A stretch of DNA of 64,000 bases from Flavobacterium enshiense DK69 (GTDB taxonomy: Bacteria > Bacteroidota > Bacteroidia > Flavobacteriales > Flavobacteriaceae), in assembly GCF_000498495.1 (NCBI RefSeq), contig NZ_AVCS01000009.1, positions 248,001 to 312,000 on the forward strand, in the 5' to 3' direction. The notes beneath the pieces were generated by a model that was given only the letters and a program-made list of their open reading frames with translations, had not been told where the DNA came from and searched no databases. A program made the position numbers and the translations under genes. Positions 36,776-45,594 of the stretch are shown here, piece after piece; within the stretch, counting starts at the first letter, position 1, and each line of letters opens with the position of its first letter.

Positions 36776-38083
36776 ATGAAAAGGAACATTTTGTTTAAAA
36801 TAGCATTGTTGTTAGCGGTCGCATTTAACGGTTATGGGCAAGAGGTCTTAACGGTTGAGGAGGCCGTGCAAATTGCGCTGAAAAACAATTATGATATCAA
36901 ACTTGCTTCTAATGATTTGGAAGTCAGTAAAGAGAATAAAAGCCTTGCTAATGCAGGAATGCTGCCTAGGATAGATGGGACATTTACCCAAAATAACAAC
37001 ATTCAAAACACCAAGCAAACGCAGTCAACGGGTGAGGTTCGGGAATTGAACGATGCCAAAAACAACAACATGACTTATGGTGTGAATTTAGGATGGACTG
37101 TTTTCGATGGTTTAAAAATGTTCGCGCGTTACGATCAGTTGCAAACATTGGAAAAACAAGGTGAGGTGCAGTTAAAATCGACTATTTTGACTAAAGTCAG
37201 CGATGTGATGACCACCTATTACGATTTGGTGAAACAGCAACAACTGATAAAAGCCTTGGATACAACGATAGTAATTTCCAAGCAGCGTTTAAAGTTGGCC
37301 GAAAACCGGTTTTCCATTGGAAAGGCATCCAAACTGGAAGTGTTGAATGCTCAGGTTGATATGAATCAGGATTTGTCTAATCTTTTGCTTCTAAAACAGT
37401 TTTTTCAGATTTCAAAAGTAAACCTGAATGCACTTTTGGCACGCGATTCGGCAACCGATTTTAAAGTAGAAGAAGAAGTAACAATTGACGAAAATTTACA
37501 ATTGCAAGAATTGCAGGACTTGGTGGAGAAGCAAAATCCGCAGCTGCAATTGGCATTGATAAATAAGAGGGTAGCTGAATTAGATTTAAAGCAGGTTCGG
37601 GCTGAACGATACCCATTAGTAAGATTGAATTCAGGTTACAATTTCAATAAGAGTGAATCCAGTTTAGGATTTGTTTCGCAATCATCAAGTAATGGATTCA
37701 ACTATGGTGTGGCCGCAACACTGAATATTTTTAACGGGTTTCTCCAAACGAAAAATGAAAAAATTGCCAAGCTTCAGGTAGATAATTCCAGTCTTTTAAT
37801 TGAACAGGAAAGACAAAGTATAAGTTCTGAGTTACATTCGACATATCAGACGTACCTGACCAATGTGGAATTGGTTAAATTAGAAGAGCATAACGAAGAT
37901 ATTGCTAAAAAGAATCTTGAAATCACGTTGGAAAAATTCAAATTAGGATCGATTCCAACAATTGAGTTCAGAAATGCACAGGAGAATTACATAAATGTTA
38001 AGGCCAGAAATACCAGTGCTAAATTTCAGGCAAAAATTTCTGAAGTAATGTTGAATGAAATTGCGGGCAACATCAAGTTTTAA
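36776..38083 (+). CDS. TolC-family outer-membrane efflux protein
   Basis: The exit duct of the efflux system. The signal peptide is MKRNILFKIALLLAVAFNGYGQ; the rest is two repeats of long helices and short strands (EVLTVEEAVQIALKNNYDIKL opens the first). The ATG at 36776, four bases after the pump stop, starts the signal peptide; an upstream TTG frame overlapping the pump gene is unlikely. 435 residues. Confidence 0.93.
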   Translation: MKRNILFKIALLLAVAFNGYGQEVLTVEEAVQIALKNNYDIKLASNDLEVSKENKSLANAGMLPRIDGTFTQNNNIQNTKQTQSTGEVRELNDAKNNNMTYGVNLGWTVFDGLKMFARYDQLQTLEKQGEVQLKSTILTKVSDVMTTYYDLVKQQQLIKALDTTIVISKQRLKLAENRFSIGKASKLEVLNAQVDMNQDLSNLLLLKQFFQISKVNLNALLARDSATDFKVEEEVTIDENLQLQELQDLVEKQNPQLQLALINKRVAELDLKQVRAERYPLVRLNSGYNFNKSESSLGFVSQSSSNGFNYGVAATLNIFNGFLQTKNEKIAKLQVDNSSLLIEQERQSISSELHSTYQTYLTNVELVKLEEHNEDIAKKNLEITLEKFKLGSIPTIEFRNAQENYINVKARNTSAKFQAKISEVMLNEIAGNIKF

Positions 38084-38150
38084 TTTTGTCGAATTTTAGC
38101 TAGCTATTTTGTAACTTTATAGTGATGAATTTATTCATTATCAAAACTTT

Positions 38151-38579
38151 ATGGTTATGAAAAAACTTGTGGATGTGTCAACCATTATGACGCAAAATGT
38201 CGTGAAATTGAATTTGACCGACGATTTGACAAAAGCGGAAAGTTTGTTTAAGGAGCATAAAATCCGCCACATACCTGTGGTTAGTGGAAATAAAATTTTA
38301 GGGATGTTAAGTTATACGGATTTGCTTCGTATTTCGTATGCAGATGCTGCCGATGATGAAGATGAAATAATTGATGTGACCGTTTATAATATGTTTACAA
38401 TTGAGCAGGTCATGACCAAAAGAGTGATTACGGTCACACCTGAAACCACAATTAAAGAGACAGCTGAAATACTGGCAAATAATGAATTTCATGCAGTGCC
38501 GGTTTGCGAAGGCGATTTACTGGTAGGGATAGTAACTACAACTGATTTGATTCGGTATTTGATTGAACAGTACGAATAA
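38151..38579 (+). CDS. CBS-domain pair protein
   Basis: A 142-residue soluble protein made of two CBS domains (about 7-65 and 82-140), with VSTIMTQNVVKLNLTDDL and EQVMTKRVITVTPETTI as their first strands and HIPVV and HAVPV as the conserved cores. CBS pairs bind adenosyl nucleotides and usually regulate a partner. No catalytic domain is attached and no obvious partner is next to it. A TAACTTTA element at 38112 may be its promoter. An ATG two codons in is an alternative start. Confidence 0.88.
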   Translation: MVMKKLVDVSTIMTQNVVKLNLTDDLTKAESLFKEHKIRHIPVVSGNKILGMLSYTDLLRISYADAADDEDEIIDVTVYNMFTIEQVMTKRVITVTPETTIKETAEILANNEFHAVPVCEGDLLVGIVTTTDLIRYLIEQYE

Positions 38580-38610
38580 AAAAAGGCGCTGAATCTCAGC
38601 GCCTTTTTTT
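38578..38610. terminator. Bidirectional terminator CBS gene / rpe
   Basis: A perfect 8-bp GC-rich stem (GGCGCTGA / TCAGCGCC, loop ATC) is extended by A and T runs between the convergent genes. Confidence 0.92.
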
Positions 38611-38611
38611 G

Positions 38612-39277
38612 TTATATTTCAGTGATTTTTTTCAAATCTGCGATGGTTGCGATAGGATCTTCTGCTCTGAAAACATAGCTTCCGGCTACCAATACATCAG
38701 CTCCGGCTTCCACCAGTTGTTTTGCATTTTTATTGGTTACTCCTCCATCAATTTCGATAAGGGTTGAAGCCCCGTTTCGCACGATGATTTCTTTCAGTTG
38801 TTTGATTTTTTTATAAGTGTTTTCAATGAAAGACTGGCCTCCAAATCCTGGGTTAACACTCATAATGCAAACCAAATCAATATCGTTAATAAGGTCTTCC
38901 AAAAGTGATACGCTGGTGTGAGGGTTTAAGGCTACTCCCGCTTTCATCCCTTCAGCTTTGATAGCTTGTAGGGTTCTATGTAAATGAGTAGAGGCTTCAT
39001 AATGAACCACTAAAATGTCGGAGCCTAAGTCTTTAAATGTTTTGATGTAACGATCAGGATCAACGATCATCAGGTGTACATCGATAGTTTTTTTTGCATG
39101 TTTGTTGATAGCTTCCAAAACCGGCATTCCGAAAGAAATGTTTGGTACGAAAACACCGTCCATAATGTCAATGTGGAACCAATCTGCTTCACTTTGATTG
39201 ATCATTTCAATATCGCGCTGTAAGTTGGCGAAATCTGCCGCAAGTACCGATGGTGCTATAATTGCTTGTTTACCCAT
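38612..39277 (-). CDS. rpe: Ribulose-phosphate 3-epimerase
   Basis: Rpe interconverts ribulose 5-phosphate and xylulose 5-phosphate in the pentose phosphate pathway. It is a TIM barrel with metal-binding and catalytic blocks WFHIDIMDGVFVPN, DVHLMI, VNPGFGGQSFI and IEIDGGV. The ATG at 39277 (MGKQAIIAPSVLAADF, 221 residues) is chosen because a perfect -7 element lies 36 bases upstream. The longer frame to 39361 would start before that promoter, inside a terminator hairpin. Confidence 0.95.
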   Translation of the reverse strand: MGKQAIIAPSVLAADFANLQRDIEMINQSEADWFHIDIMDGVFVPNISFGMPVLEAINKHAKKTIDVHLMIVDPDRYIKTFKDLGSDILVVHYEASTHLHRTLQAIKAEGMKAGVALNPHTSVSLLEDLINDIDLVCIMSVNPGFGGQSFIENTYKKIKQLKEIIVRNGASTLIEIDGGVTNKNAKQLVEAGADVLVAGSYVFRAEDPIATIADLKKITEI

Positions 39278-39313
39278 TTTATAAAGTATTGTTGTGTTGT
39301 CGTTTTGTTGGTG

Positions 39314-39321
39314 CAAAGATA
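39314..39321 (-). promoter_or_regulatory. -7 promoter element of rpe
   Basis: TATCTTTG on the minus strand matches TAnnTTTG and fixes the rpe start at 39277. Confidence 0.65.
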
Positions 39322-39333
39322 GTATAAAAAGCA

Positions 39334-39358
39334 AAACTCCGGTAATCAGCCGGAGTTT
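39334..39358 (-). terminator. Terminator downstream of rpoD
   Basis: A perfect 9-bp stem (AAACTCCGG / CCGGAGTTT, 7-base loop) is followed on the minus strand by TGCTTTTTAT. It lies 134 bases after the rpoD stop and just before the rpe promoter. Confidence 0.8.
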
Positions 39359-39492
39359 CAATCATCAATCAAAAAACGAACAGTTATTGAAACTGTTGTT
39401 ATTTTCAATATTTTTAGGACTGGATGTCAAATTTTAAGTGCGTAAAGTTAAAATAAACAATTCAAATTACAACTTTTTTTTGACAATTCAAA

Positions 39493-40356
39493 TTATCCTA
39501 AGTAAGTTTTAAGAATTTTGCTTCTTGAAGTATGTTTCAATCTACGGATAGCTTTCTCTTTAATCTGACGAACACGTTCACGTGTTAAATCAAAAGTCTC
39601 TCCAATTTCTTCTAAAGTCATCGGGTGCTGATCACCTAAGCCGAAATACAGACGAACAACATCGGCTTCTCTCGGTGTAAGTGTTTCCAAAGCTCTTTCG
39701 ATTTCCGTACGCAATGACTCGTGTATTAATTCTCTATCCGGATTTGGTGATTCACCTGAACGTAATACATCATATAAGTTAGAATCTTCACCTTCCACAA
39801 GTGGCGCGTCCATAGATAAATGACGACCTGAGTTTTTCATGCTTTCTTTTACGTCATTAACGGTCATGTCCAACTCTTGTGCAATTTCTTCTGCTGAAGG
39901 AGCGCGCTCGTTAGATTGCTCTAACAAAGCGTACATTTTATTGATTTTATTAATCGAACCAATTTTATTCAATGGTAAACGAACAATACGTGACTGTTCG
40001 GCTAGTGCCTGAAGGATCGACTGACGAATCCACCATACGGCATATGATATAAATTTAAAACCACGGGTTTCGTCGAAACGTTGTGCGGCTTTAATTAACC
40101 CCAGGTTCCCTTCATTGATCAAATCGGGTAAAGTTAAACCCTGATTTTGATACTGCTTAGCTACCGAAACCACGAAACGCAAGTTGGCTTTTGTTAATTT
40201 TTCCAACGCTCTTTGGTCTCCCGCTTTTATTCGTTGAGCTAATTCTACTTCTTCATCTGCGGTAATCAAATCAACTTTTCCAATTTCCTGAAGGTATTTG
40301 TCTAAGGAAGCAGTTTCACGATTGGTAACCTGCTTGGTGATTTTAAGTTGTCTCAT
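39493..40356 (-). CDS. rpoD: Primary RNA polymerase sigma factor (RpoD/SigA)
   Basis: The housekeeping sigma of Bacteroidota, 287 residues, beginning directly with region 1.2 ([20 protein letters not shown]) and lacking region 1.1. Region 2 has [18 protein letters not shown] and the -10-reading [14 protein letters not shown]; region 4 has [23 protein letters not shown] (here [10 protein letters not shown]). This factor reads the TAnnTTTG promoters seen across the window. The start is preceded by AAGGAGATT, an unusually strong Shine-Dalgarno for this phylum, and by TAACTTTT as a probable -7 element. Confidence 0.96.
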   Translation of the reverse strand: MRQLKITKQVTNRETASLDKYLQEIGKVDLITADEEVELAQRIKAGDQRALEKLTKANLRFVVSVAKQYQNQGLTLPDLINEGNLGLIKAAQRFDETRGFKFISYAVWWIRQSILQALAEQSRIVRLPLNKIGSINKINKMYALLEQSNERAPSAEEIAQELDMTVNDVKESMKNSGRHLSMDAPLVEGEDSNLYDVLRSGESPNPDRELIHESLRTEIERALETLTPREADVVRLYFGLGDQHPMTLEEIGETFDLTRERVRQIKEKAIRRLKHTSRSKILKTYLG

Positions 40357-40436
40357 TTAAGAATCTCCTTGTCTTTTATGTTCAGTTTGTTATACGTATC
40401 AATTATCTAAAAAGTTACAAAGGTTTTGAAAAAAAT

Positions 40437-40472
40437 AGCAGCTCCCCCGGAAAAACTCCTGAAAGAGCTGCT
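40437..40472 (-). terminator. Terminator of the lipoprotein gene
   Basis: An 8-bp stem (AGCAGCTC / GAGCTGCT) is followed on the minus strand by ATTTTTTTC. Confidence 0.75.
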
Positions 40473-40490
40473 AAAACAGAATAACTAACT

Positions 40491-41216
40491 CTATAATTTT
40501 CGCTTAGCTGTCCAGCTTCCGCTTTGTGGTGTCTCGTCTTCCCAACTTCCTTTTATGGTGTTGTTTTTGATGGTACCTGTGAAGGTTCCTCCTTGGAATT
40601 TTCCGTTGATTGTATTTTTACTTACGGAACCATCTAAATATATTGCCTGGGTTTCTCCTTTAATAGTAGCTAATCCAAGGACATAATTGTTAGGGTTTTT
40701 CGGGTCAGAAGCTATAGCCAGATTATAGACCCCGTTTTTTTCACCGCTAAAAGTTCCCAAATAGCATTTTATTTGTTCAAAGGAGTATTCTTTAAGTATC
40801 TGCACAAACGGATTAGGGTGACCGCTGATGTTCATATTGTCCACAAAAGGATTTTCGCCATCGGCATCAACATTAAAATCAAAAGTTGAACTTCCGTTGG
40901 TAAACGTCAGGCCAACAATGGGTTGTCCTTCAATGATCTTTTCGGAGGTTTTAAAATTGTTATAGGTAACATCGTTTATTACCATTTTTGCTGAAATCGC
41001 ACCTTTATTGTTGATGTTTACATAAATGGTACCTGACGAGCCTACAAAAATGCCTTTATATATTCCGTAATTACTTACGTCGTATTCCTCTTTCGCTTCC
41101 GGAGCGTTGGAAAGCTGGTCGTTCGTAAGCGTTGATTTTGATGGAGTATTACTGTTATCATCGGCGCAACCAAGTAAAGGTAAGCTGAAAATTAAAAGAA
41201 GAATAATTTTTTTCAT
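40491..41216 (-). CDS. Putative lipoprotein of unknown function
   Basis: The 241-residue protein has a lipoprotein signal (MKKIILLLIFSLPLLGC) and a beta-rich body with two similar halves: YGIYKGIFVGSSGTIYVNI early and CYLGTFSGEKNGVYNLAI later, then repeated short GxFxGGTFTGTIKNNTIKG-type strands. No family is named with confidence. It stands alone with its own terminator. Confidence 0.75.
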   Translation of the reverse strand: MKKIILLLIFSLPLLGCADDNSNTPSKSTLTNDQLSNAPEAKEEYDVSNYGIYKGIFVGSSGTIYVNINNKGAISAKMVINDVTYNNFKTSEKIIEGQPIVGLTFTNGSSTFDFNVDADGENPFVDNMNISGHPNPFVQILKEYSFEQIKCYLGTFSGEKNGVYNLAIASDPKNPNNYVLGLATIKGETQAIYLDGSVSKNTINGKFQGGTFTGTIKNNTIKGSWEDETPQSGSWTAKRKL

Positions 41217-41329
41217 GGTGCCCGATTTTAATATTGATATAAATTTAATTACTTTATTTTTTTCAATACAAATCCGACATCGGTTAATCGATTAAATGTC
41301 AGTTATTTCAGTTTATTTTTTTTTGGTTT

Positions 41330-43078
41330 TTATTCAACGGTTATGAATTCCTTCAACGAAACGGCCTCCCCTTTTTCCGTAAACCCTTCTAATGAAATTT
41401 CAAACTGGCCTTTTACGTCAGATGCGAAAAAAAACAGTGATGTTTTTTGTCCGGCAAGGTTGATTTCCGGTTCCCACAGCAACTGATACCTGAAATCCGG
41501 AATTCGTGCAAAATCATTTTCGGTGTAATTCGGAGTAAAGTATTTTTTTCTTGTTTGTGGTCTGTCAATAATGACTGTTTTAATGAAATCACCGGTTGTT
41601 TTTGTTTCGTAATCATTTTTTTTAGTGACAAAATTGATAACGCCGCTATAAATTTTGGAGCCGTAAACATAAGCATGATTGACCAAGCTTACTTTGTAAA
41701 TGTTTTGAGTATCATAGTCAAATAATTCTGTATTGTCCTGAAGTAAAAGACCATTCACCATAACCAAAGCTTCTCCGAAAGAATCCTCCTGAGAAGAACT
41801 GGTTCTCAGGCGTATTGAGTACCCGTTTTCATTTTTTGTGTAATAGACATTATCCAACACTTCAATAATTGTTTCTTTTAAGGTTGGGAAACGGGTGTAA
41901 TCGTCCAAAATGTATTCTTTTTCCAATGGATGGAAGAAAGGTGATGTTTTAGATATTTCAGCTAGGCTGTCTTTTTTCTTCTGGAAATAACTGTTTTCTA
42001 TCTGATTCGCAATGGAACGGTTCTCAATGTCGATTTTGTTTTTCGGATTCAGCTGTAAAGAGGTTATATTGGATAACATGCTTAAATCCGGTTTGATTGC
42101 ATCTTCAAGCGCAACAGTATATTCCTTACGGTCATTTTCAACAACCTGAATTATTGCGTTGGAAGACCCTGGATGTTCGTCAAGGATGAAATTGAATTTT
42201 CCGTTTTCATCTGTTTTAGCCATTTTGATTCCGAAATATTTTCCGGGAATTGATAGCGACACGATTTTGTCTTTCAAACTTTTGGAGTTGTCTTTTGATG
42301 AAATCTTTCCTGATATGATTTCACCGCGCATTTCAGGTAAAAATCTGCTTTTCTCACTATTTGAATTGTTTTGAGGGGCAGTCATATTTAAAAAATCGAT
42401 GGACGTAGCTGTCTTATGTTCAGGCAGACTATCTGTTTTTCTGACAGAGATGGAAAAGTTTCCTTTGATTTCGTTCTTTACATTACTTTGAATAGTGAGA
42501 TTTATTTTTTCCCTGACAGCATATTTGGATTTATCTGTTTTTATTGACAATAAACTGTTGTCCGATTTAATGTTGTCTATTCGTTTTTCAGAAAGTACAT
42601 TGTTTGATGGTTGTTTTAAGGTACTTTCTTCTAAAGGGACTCTTTCAAATGGATTGATAATGAAAATGTCGGTTTTGTAAATCCCTTTTTCACCCTTGTT
42701 GAGTGTCCAGTTTGTATAGGCTATGAGCTTATAATTCCCGGTTTTTAATGAGGTTGAGATAAAGAAGTCTCCTTGGCCTGTCCCATTTTTTATTACGATT
42801 TTTTGTTTTAAAACACTACTGTTTCGGTTGTCAACTAATTCAACGTACCCTATTTTACTTGTTGCACGAAGTGTTTTTTGTTTGGTGTTTAAGGCATAAA
42901 CTTTAAATAAAAGAGTTTCGCCGCAAAGGAGTGTAGTGGTGCTGCAATGCAAATAGACAGATTCATCAATAGTATTAATCTGATTTATAGGTGTTATTAT
43001 ACGAGTGCTCTGCCCAAAAACAAAGTTGCTGGTAACAAATAGGAGTGCTAGGATGTGAATTATTTTTCTCATTGCCAA
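41330..43078 (-). CDS. MG2/TonB-plug domain surface protein
   Basis: A signal peptide (IIHILALLFVTSNFVFGQ) is followed by an alpha-2-macroglobulin-type MG2 region (about 25-130, with STSLKTGNYKLIAYTNW), a carboxypeptidase-regulatory-like beta domain (about 240-330) and a TonB-receptor plug-like domain (about 400-495, LVMVNGLLLQDNTELFDYD), but no barrel. It is thus plug-like without a receptor. The two large proteins at 59-64 kb share this architecture. It is the last gene of a five-gene leftward operon and overlaps the DUF4249 gene upstream by 10 bases. Function unknown. Confidence 0.75.
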   Translation of the reverse strand: MAMRKIIHILALLFVTSNFVFGQSTRIITPINQINTIDESVYLHCSTTTLLCGETLLFKVYALNTKQKTLRATSKIGYVELVDNRNSSVLKQKIVIKNGTGQGDFFISTSLKTGNYKLIAYTNWTLNKGEKGIYKTDIFIINPFERVPLEESTLKQPSNNVLSEKRIDNIKSDNSLLSIKTDKSKYAVREKINLTIQSNVKNEIKGNFSISVRKTDSLPEHKTATSIDFLNMTAPQNNSNSEKSRFLPEMRGEIISGKISSKDNSKSLKDKIVSLSIPGKYFGIKMAKTDENGKFNFILDEHPGSSNAIIQVVENDRKEYTVALEDAIKPDLSMLSNITSLQLNPKNKIDIENRSIANQIENSYFQKKKDSLAEISKTSPFFHPLEKEYILDDYTRFPTLKETIIEVLDNVYYTKNENGYSIRLRTSSSQEDSFGEALVMVNGLLLQDNTELFDYDTQNIYKVSLVNHAYVYGSKIYSGVINFVTKKNDYETKTTGDFIKTVIIDRPQTRKKYFTPNYTENDFARIPDFRYQLLWEPEINLAGQKTSLFFFASDVKGQFEISLEGFTEKGEAVSLKEFITVE

Positions 43079-44322
43079 AAAGGAGGTACTACGTTAGATG
43101 CAAATCTGGAACAATCGCCACAAGGTGGGATAACCATAATAAAGATGGGAAATCGATTTAAATATAAAAGCTTTCGACCGGCACGAATCTCGCCTCTTAA
43201 TGCACCACCTGGCCCGCCGGTTCCGCAAGGAACCTCTGGGGTTGGATGTAGATTAATGCCAAAAAACATGCTGTCATATGAATACTCAGTGCAGTCGTAA
43301 GGATATAAAGGCAAGGGTGTGTTTGGGAAAATATCTTGAAAATTGAAAAAGATTCTTTTAGATGATGCCGAAGCCACTTCGAAAAAACCAATGACCTTCT
43401 CTTTTGGATTAGTTGCCGATTTAATATTGCCATTGAAAAAACCAGGTTGGTTAGGAGATAAAAGACTTCCTGATCCCGACATGTCTTTCAGTGTTTTGTA
43501 AAAAGTGTAAGCTTCGAAACTCTGAACATAATGTGTTACCTGGATGCTGTAGCGTTCGGCGATCGTGTAATCCGTATTGGCTATAAAGCGTACAGGGAAG
43601 TTGGTCACCCGGTCTTCGTTAAAAGCTGTGGTGGTAGTGAGTAAAATGTCGTTTGAGTTTTTTGTCTGGTAACAAATCCGGGTATCTGCTGGTCTCGGTT
43701 CAAACCCGATGGTTTCAAACCCGGGGAATTCGGTGCCCGCACATATCCTGGGTTGGTCTAATAAGATAGTATTAAAAGGGTTCCATTTTGGAGCGGTAAT
43801 TCTTGATGTTTCCTCATACACATAACGATAATACTTTGAAGTACCCGAAGGGTCATAACTGTTTACTCCTATTTCAACTCCGGTTTGACCATCTTTCGTT
43901 ACAACCGTTGTGCTCAGACTTTCGATTTCGGTGGGTGTCGTCAGGGTTTCTTTTGTGGAAACATATTCGTCGCCATTTGCCGTGGTGACAAACAATTGGT
44001 ATTTTCTTTCCGGGACAGCCTGAAATTCTACGGTGGATTCGTAAACTTTGTCTCCCTCGGTAAATTCGTATTGATTGCCCAAATCGTCTTCCATATAAAC
44101 TTCAGCTCCTGCTTCGAAAGTGGGGCCATTTTCTTCAAGTCGATATGTTTTGCTGACTTTTATCTGTTGTTTTTTTAATTCATTCGTAATGGTAGCTTCA
44201 ATGACGATAGCCTCTTCGAAGGTGTTTGTTTCTAGCTGATAAGGTTCGGTGCAGTTGATCATCGATAATACAACTGCCAAGAGTAGTAGATATTTGCAAA
44301 ATTTCATATACTTTTTTTTCAT
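43069..44322 (-). CDS. DUF4249 lipoprotein, copy B
   Basis: A member of the DUF4249 family of Bacteroidota lipoproteins, usually found beside TonB-dependent receptors. The lipobox is in VLSMINC; the family opening EPYQLETNTFEEAIVIEATI and the Cys-rich end (CTEYSYD..., PCGTGGPGGALRGEIRAG, CGDCSRFASNVVPPFWQ) are present. It is very similar over its whole length to the next gene upstream, so the pair arose by recent tandem duplication. An ATG at 44307 gives a more compact signal peptide. It overlaps both neighbours. Confidence 0.88.
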   Translation of the reverse strand: MKKKYMKFCKYLLLLAVVLSMINCTEPYQLETNTFEEAIVIEATITNELKKQQIKVSKTYRLEENGPTFEAGAEVYMEDDLGNQYEFTEGDKVYESTVEFQAVPERKYQLFVTTANGDEYVSTKETLTTPTEIESLSTTVVTKDGQTGVEIGVNSYDPSGTSKYYRYVYEETSRITAPKWNPFNTILLDQPRICAGTEFPGFETIGFEPRPADTRICYQTKNSNDILLTTTTAFNEDRVTNFPVRFIANTDYTIAERYSIQVTHYVQSFEAYTFYKTLKDMSGSGSLLSPNQPGFFNGNIKSATNPKEKVIGFFEVASASSKRIFFNFQDIFPNTPLPLYPYDCTEYSYDSMFFGINLHPTPEVPCGTGGPGGALRGEIRAGRKLLYLNRFPIFIMVIPPCGDCSRFASNVVPPFWQ

Positions 44323-45578
44323 TGCCAGAAAGGTGGTACTACGTTAGATGCAAAGGAAGAACAATCGCCACAAGGAGTAATAACCATAGTAAAGAAGGGA
44401 AAGGCTGACTTGTAATGGAGTTTTCGGCCGGCACGGATATCCTCTCTCAGGGCTCCACCCGGGCCTCCTGATCCGCAAGGGTATTCTTCGTTATAAGGAG
44501 GTTCGCCAAAATTCCTGCTGTTAAATTCATATTCAGTGCATTCATAAGGATAGACGGGCAGGTGGGTATTCGGGAAAATATCCCGGAAATTGAAGAAAAT
44601 CCTTTTGGATGACATGGAAGCCACTTCAAAAAAACCGATTACTTTTTCTTTTGGATTGGTTGCCGATTTAATGTTTCCGCTGAAAAAACCGGGTTGGTTA
44701 GGAGATAAGAGGCTTCCTGAGCCCGACATGTCTTTCAGTGTTTTGTAAAAAGTGTAAGCTTCGAAACTCTGAACATACTGTGTTACCTGGATGCTGTAGC
44801 GTTCGGCAATAGTATAATCCGTATTGGCGATAAAGCGTACAGGGAATTTGGTTACCCGATCTTCGTTAAAAGCAGTGGTAGTAGTGAGAAAAAGTTCGTC
44901 AGATTTTTTTGTTATGTAACAAACACGTGTATCTCGTGGTCTCGGTTCAAATCCGATGGTTTCAAATCCAATAAATACACCAATGCTACTACCTATGCTG
45001 GCACATATCCTAGGTTGGTCTAGTAAGATAGTATTAAAGGGATTCCATTTTGGAGCTGTAATTTGTGATGTTTCTTCATATTCGTAACGGTAATATTTTG
45101 AAGTGCCTGATGGGTCGTAACTGTTAACTCCTATTTCAACTCCGGTTTGACCGCCTTTCAGCACAACAGTTGTGCTCAGGCTTTCAATTTCGGTGGGTGT
45201 CGTCAGAGTTTCTTTTGTGGAAACATATTCGCTGCCATTAGCCGTGGTGACAAACAATTGGTATTTTCTGCCCGGGACAGCCTGAAATTCTGTGGTGGAT
45301 TCGTAAACATTCTCTCCTTCAGTAAATTCGTATTGGTTACCCAAGTCGTCTTCCATGTATACTTCAGCTCCTGCTTCGAAAGTGGGGCCATTTTCTTCAA
45401 GCCGATATGTTTTGCTGACTTTTATCTGTTGTTTTTTTAATTCATTCGTAATGGTAGCTTCAATGACGATAGCCTCTTCGAAGGTATTTGTTTCTAGCTG
45501 ATAAGGTTCGGTGCAGCTTATGATACTTGTGAAAAACAGCAGTGCAGCTATGGTTTTCAAAATGTATGTTGCTTTCAT
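44319..45578 (-). CDS. DUF4249 lipoprotein, copy A
   Basis: Paralogue of the following gene, with the same family features and a distinct signal peptide (MKATYILKTIAALLFFTSIISC). Residues from CTEPYQLETN onward are nearly identical to copy B; differences concentrate near residues 185-215 and in the last 60 residues. It probably works with the TonB-dependent receptor 16 bases upstream, by analogy with other receptor/lipoprotein pairs. The ligand is unknown. Confidence 0.88.
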   Translation of the reverse strand: MKATYILKTIAALLFFTSIISCTEPYQLETNTFEEAIVIEATITNELKKQQIKVSKTYRLEENGPTFEAGAEVYMEDDLGNQYEFTEGENVYESTTEFQAVPGRKYQLFVTTANGSEYVSTKETLTTPTEIESLSTTVVLKGGQTGVEIGVNSYDPSGTSKYYRYEYEETSQITAPKWNPFNTILLDQPRICASIGSSIGVFIGFETIGFEPRPRDTRVCYITKKSDELFLTTTTAFNEDRVTKFPVRFIANTDYTIAERYSIQVTQYVQSFEAYTFYKTLKDMSGSGSLLSPNQPGFFSGNIKSATNPKEKVIGFFEVASMSSKRIFFNFRDIFPNTHLPVYPYECTEYEFNSRNFGEPPYNEEYPCGSGGPGGALREDIRAGRKLHYKSAFPFFTMVITPCGDCSSFASNVVPPFWQ

Positions 45579-45594
45579 TTTTCTTGTTTTTAAA

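Noticed and set aside
39278..39361. Extended N-terminus of Rpe with an apparent hydrophobic leader
   Set aside because: It would begin in the rpoD terminator hairpin and span the rpe promoter; Rpe is cytoplasmic and about 220 residues long.
39457..39495. Direct repeat ACAATTCAAATTA, 26 bases apart, at the rpoD 3' end
   Set aside because: It is short and AT-rich in an AT-rich spacer; chance or slippage is sufficient explanation.
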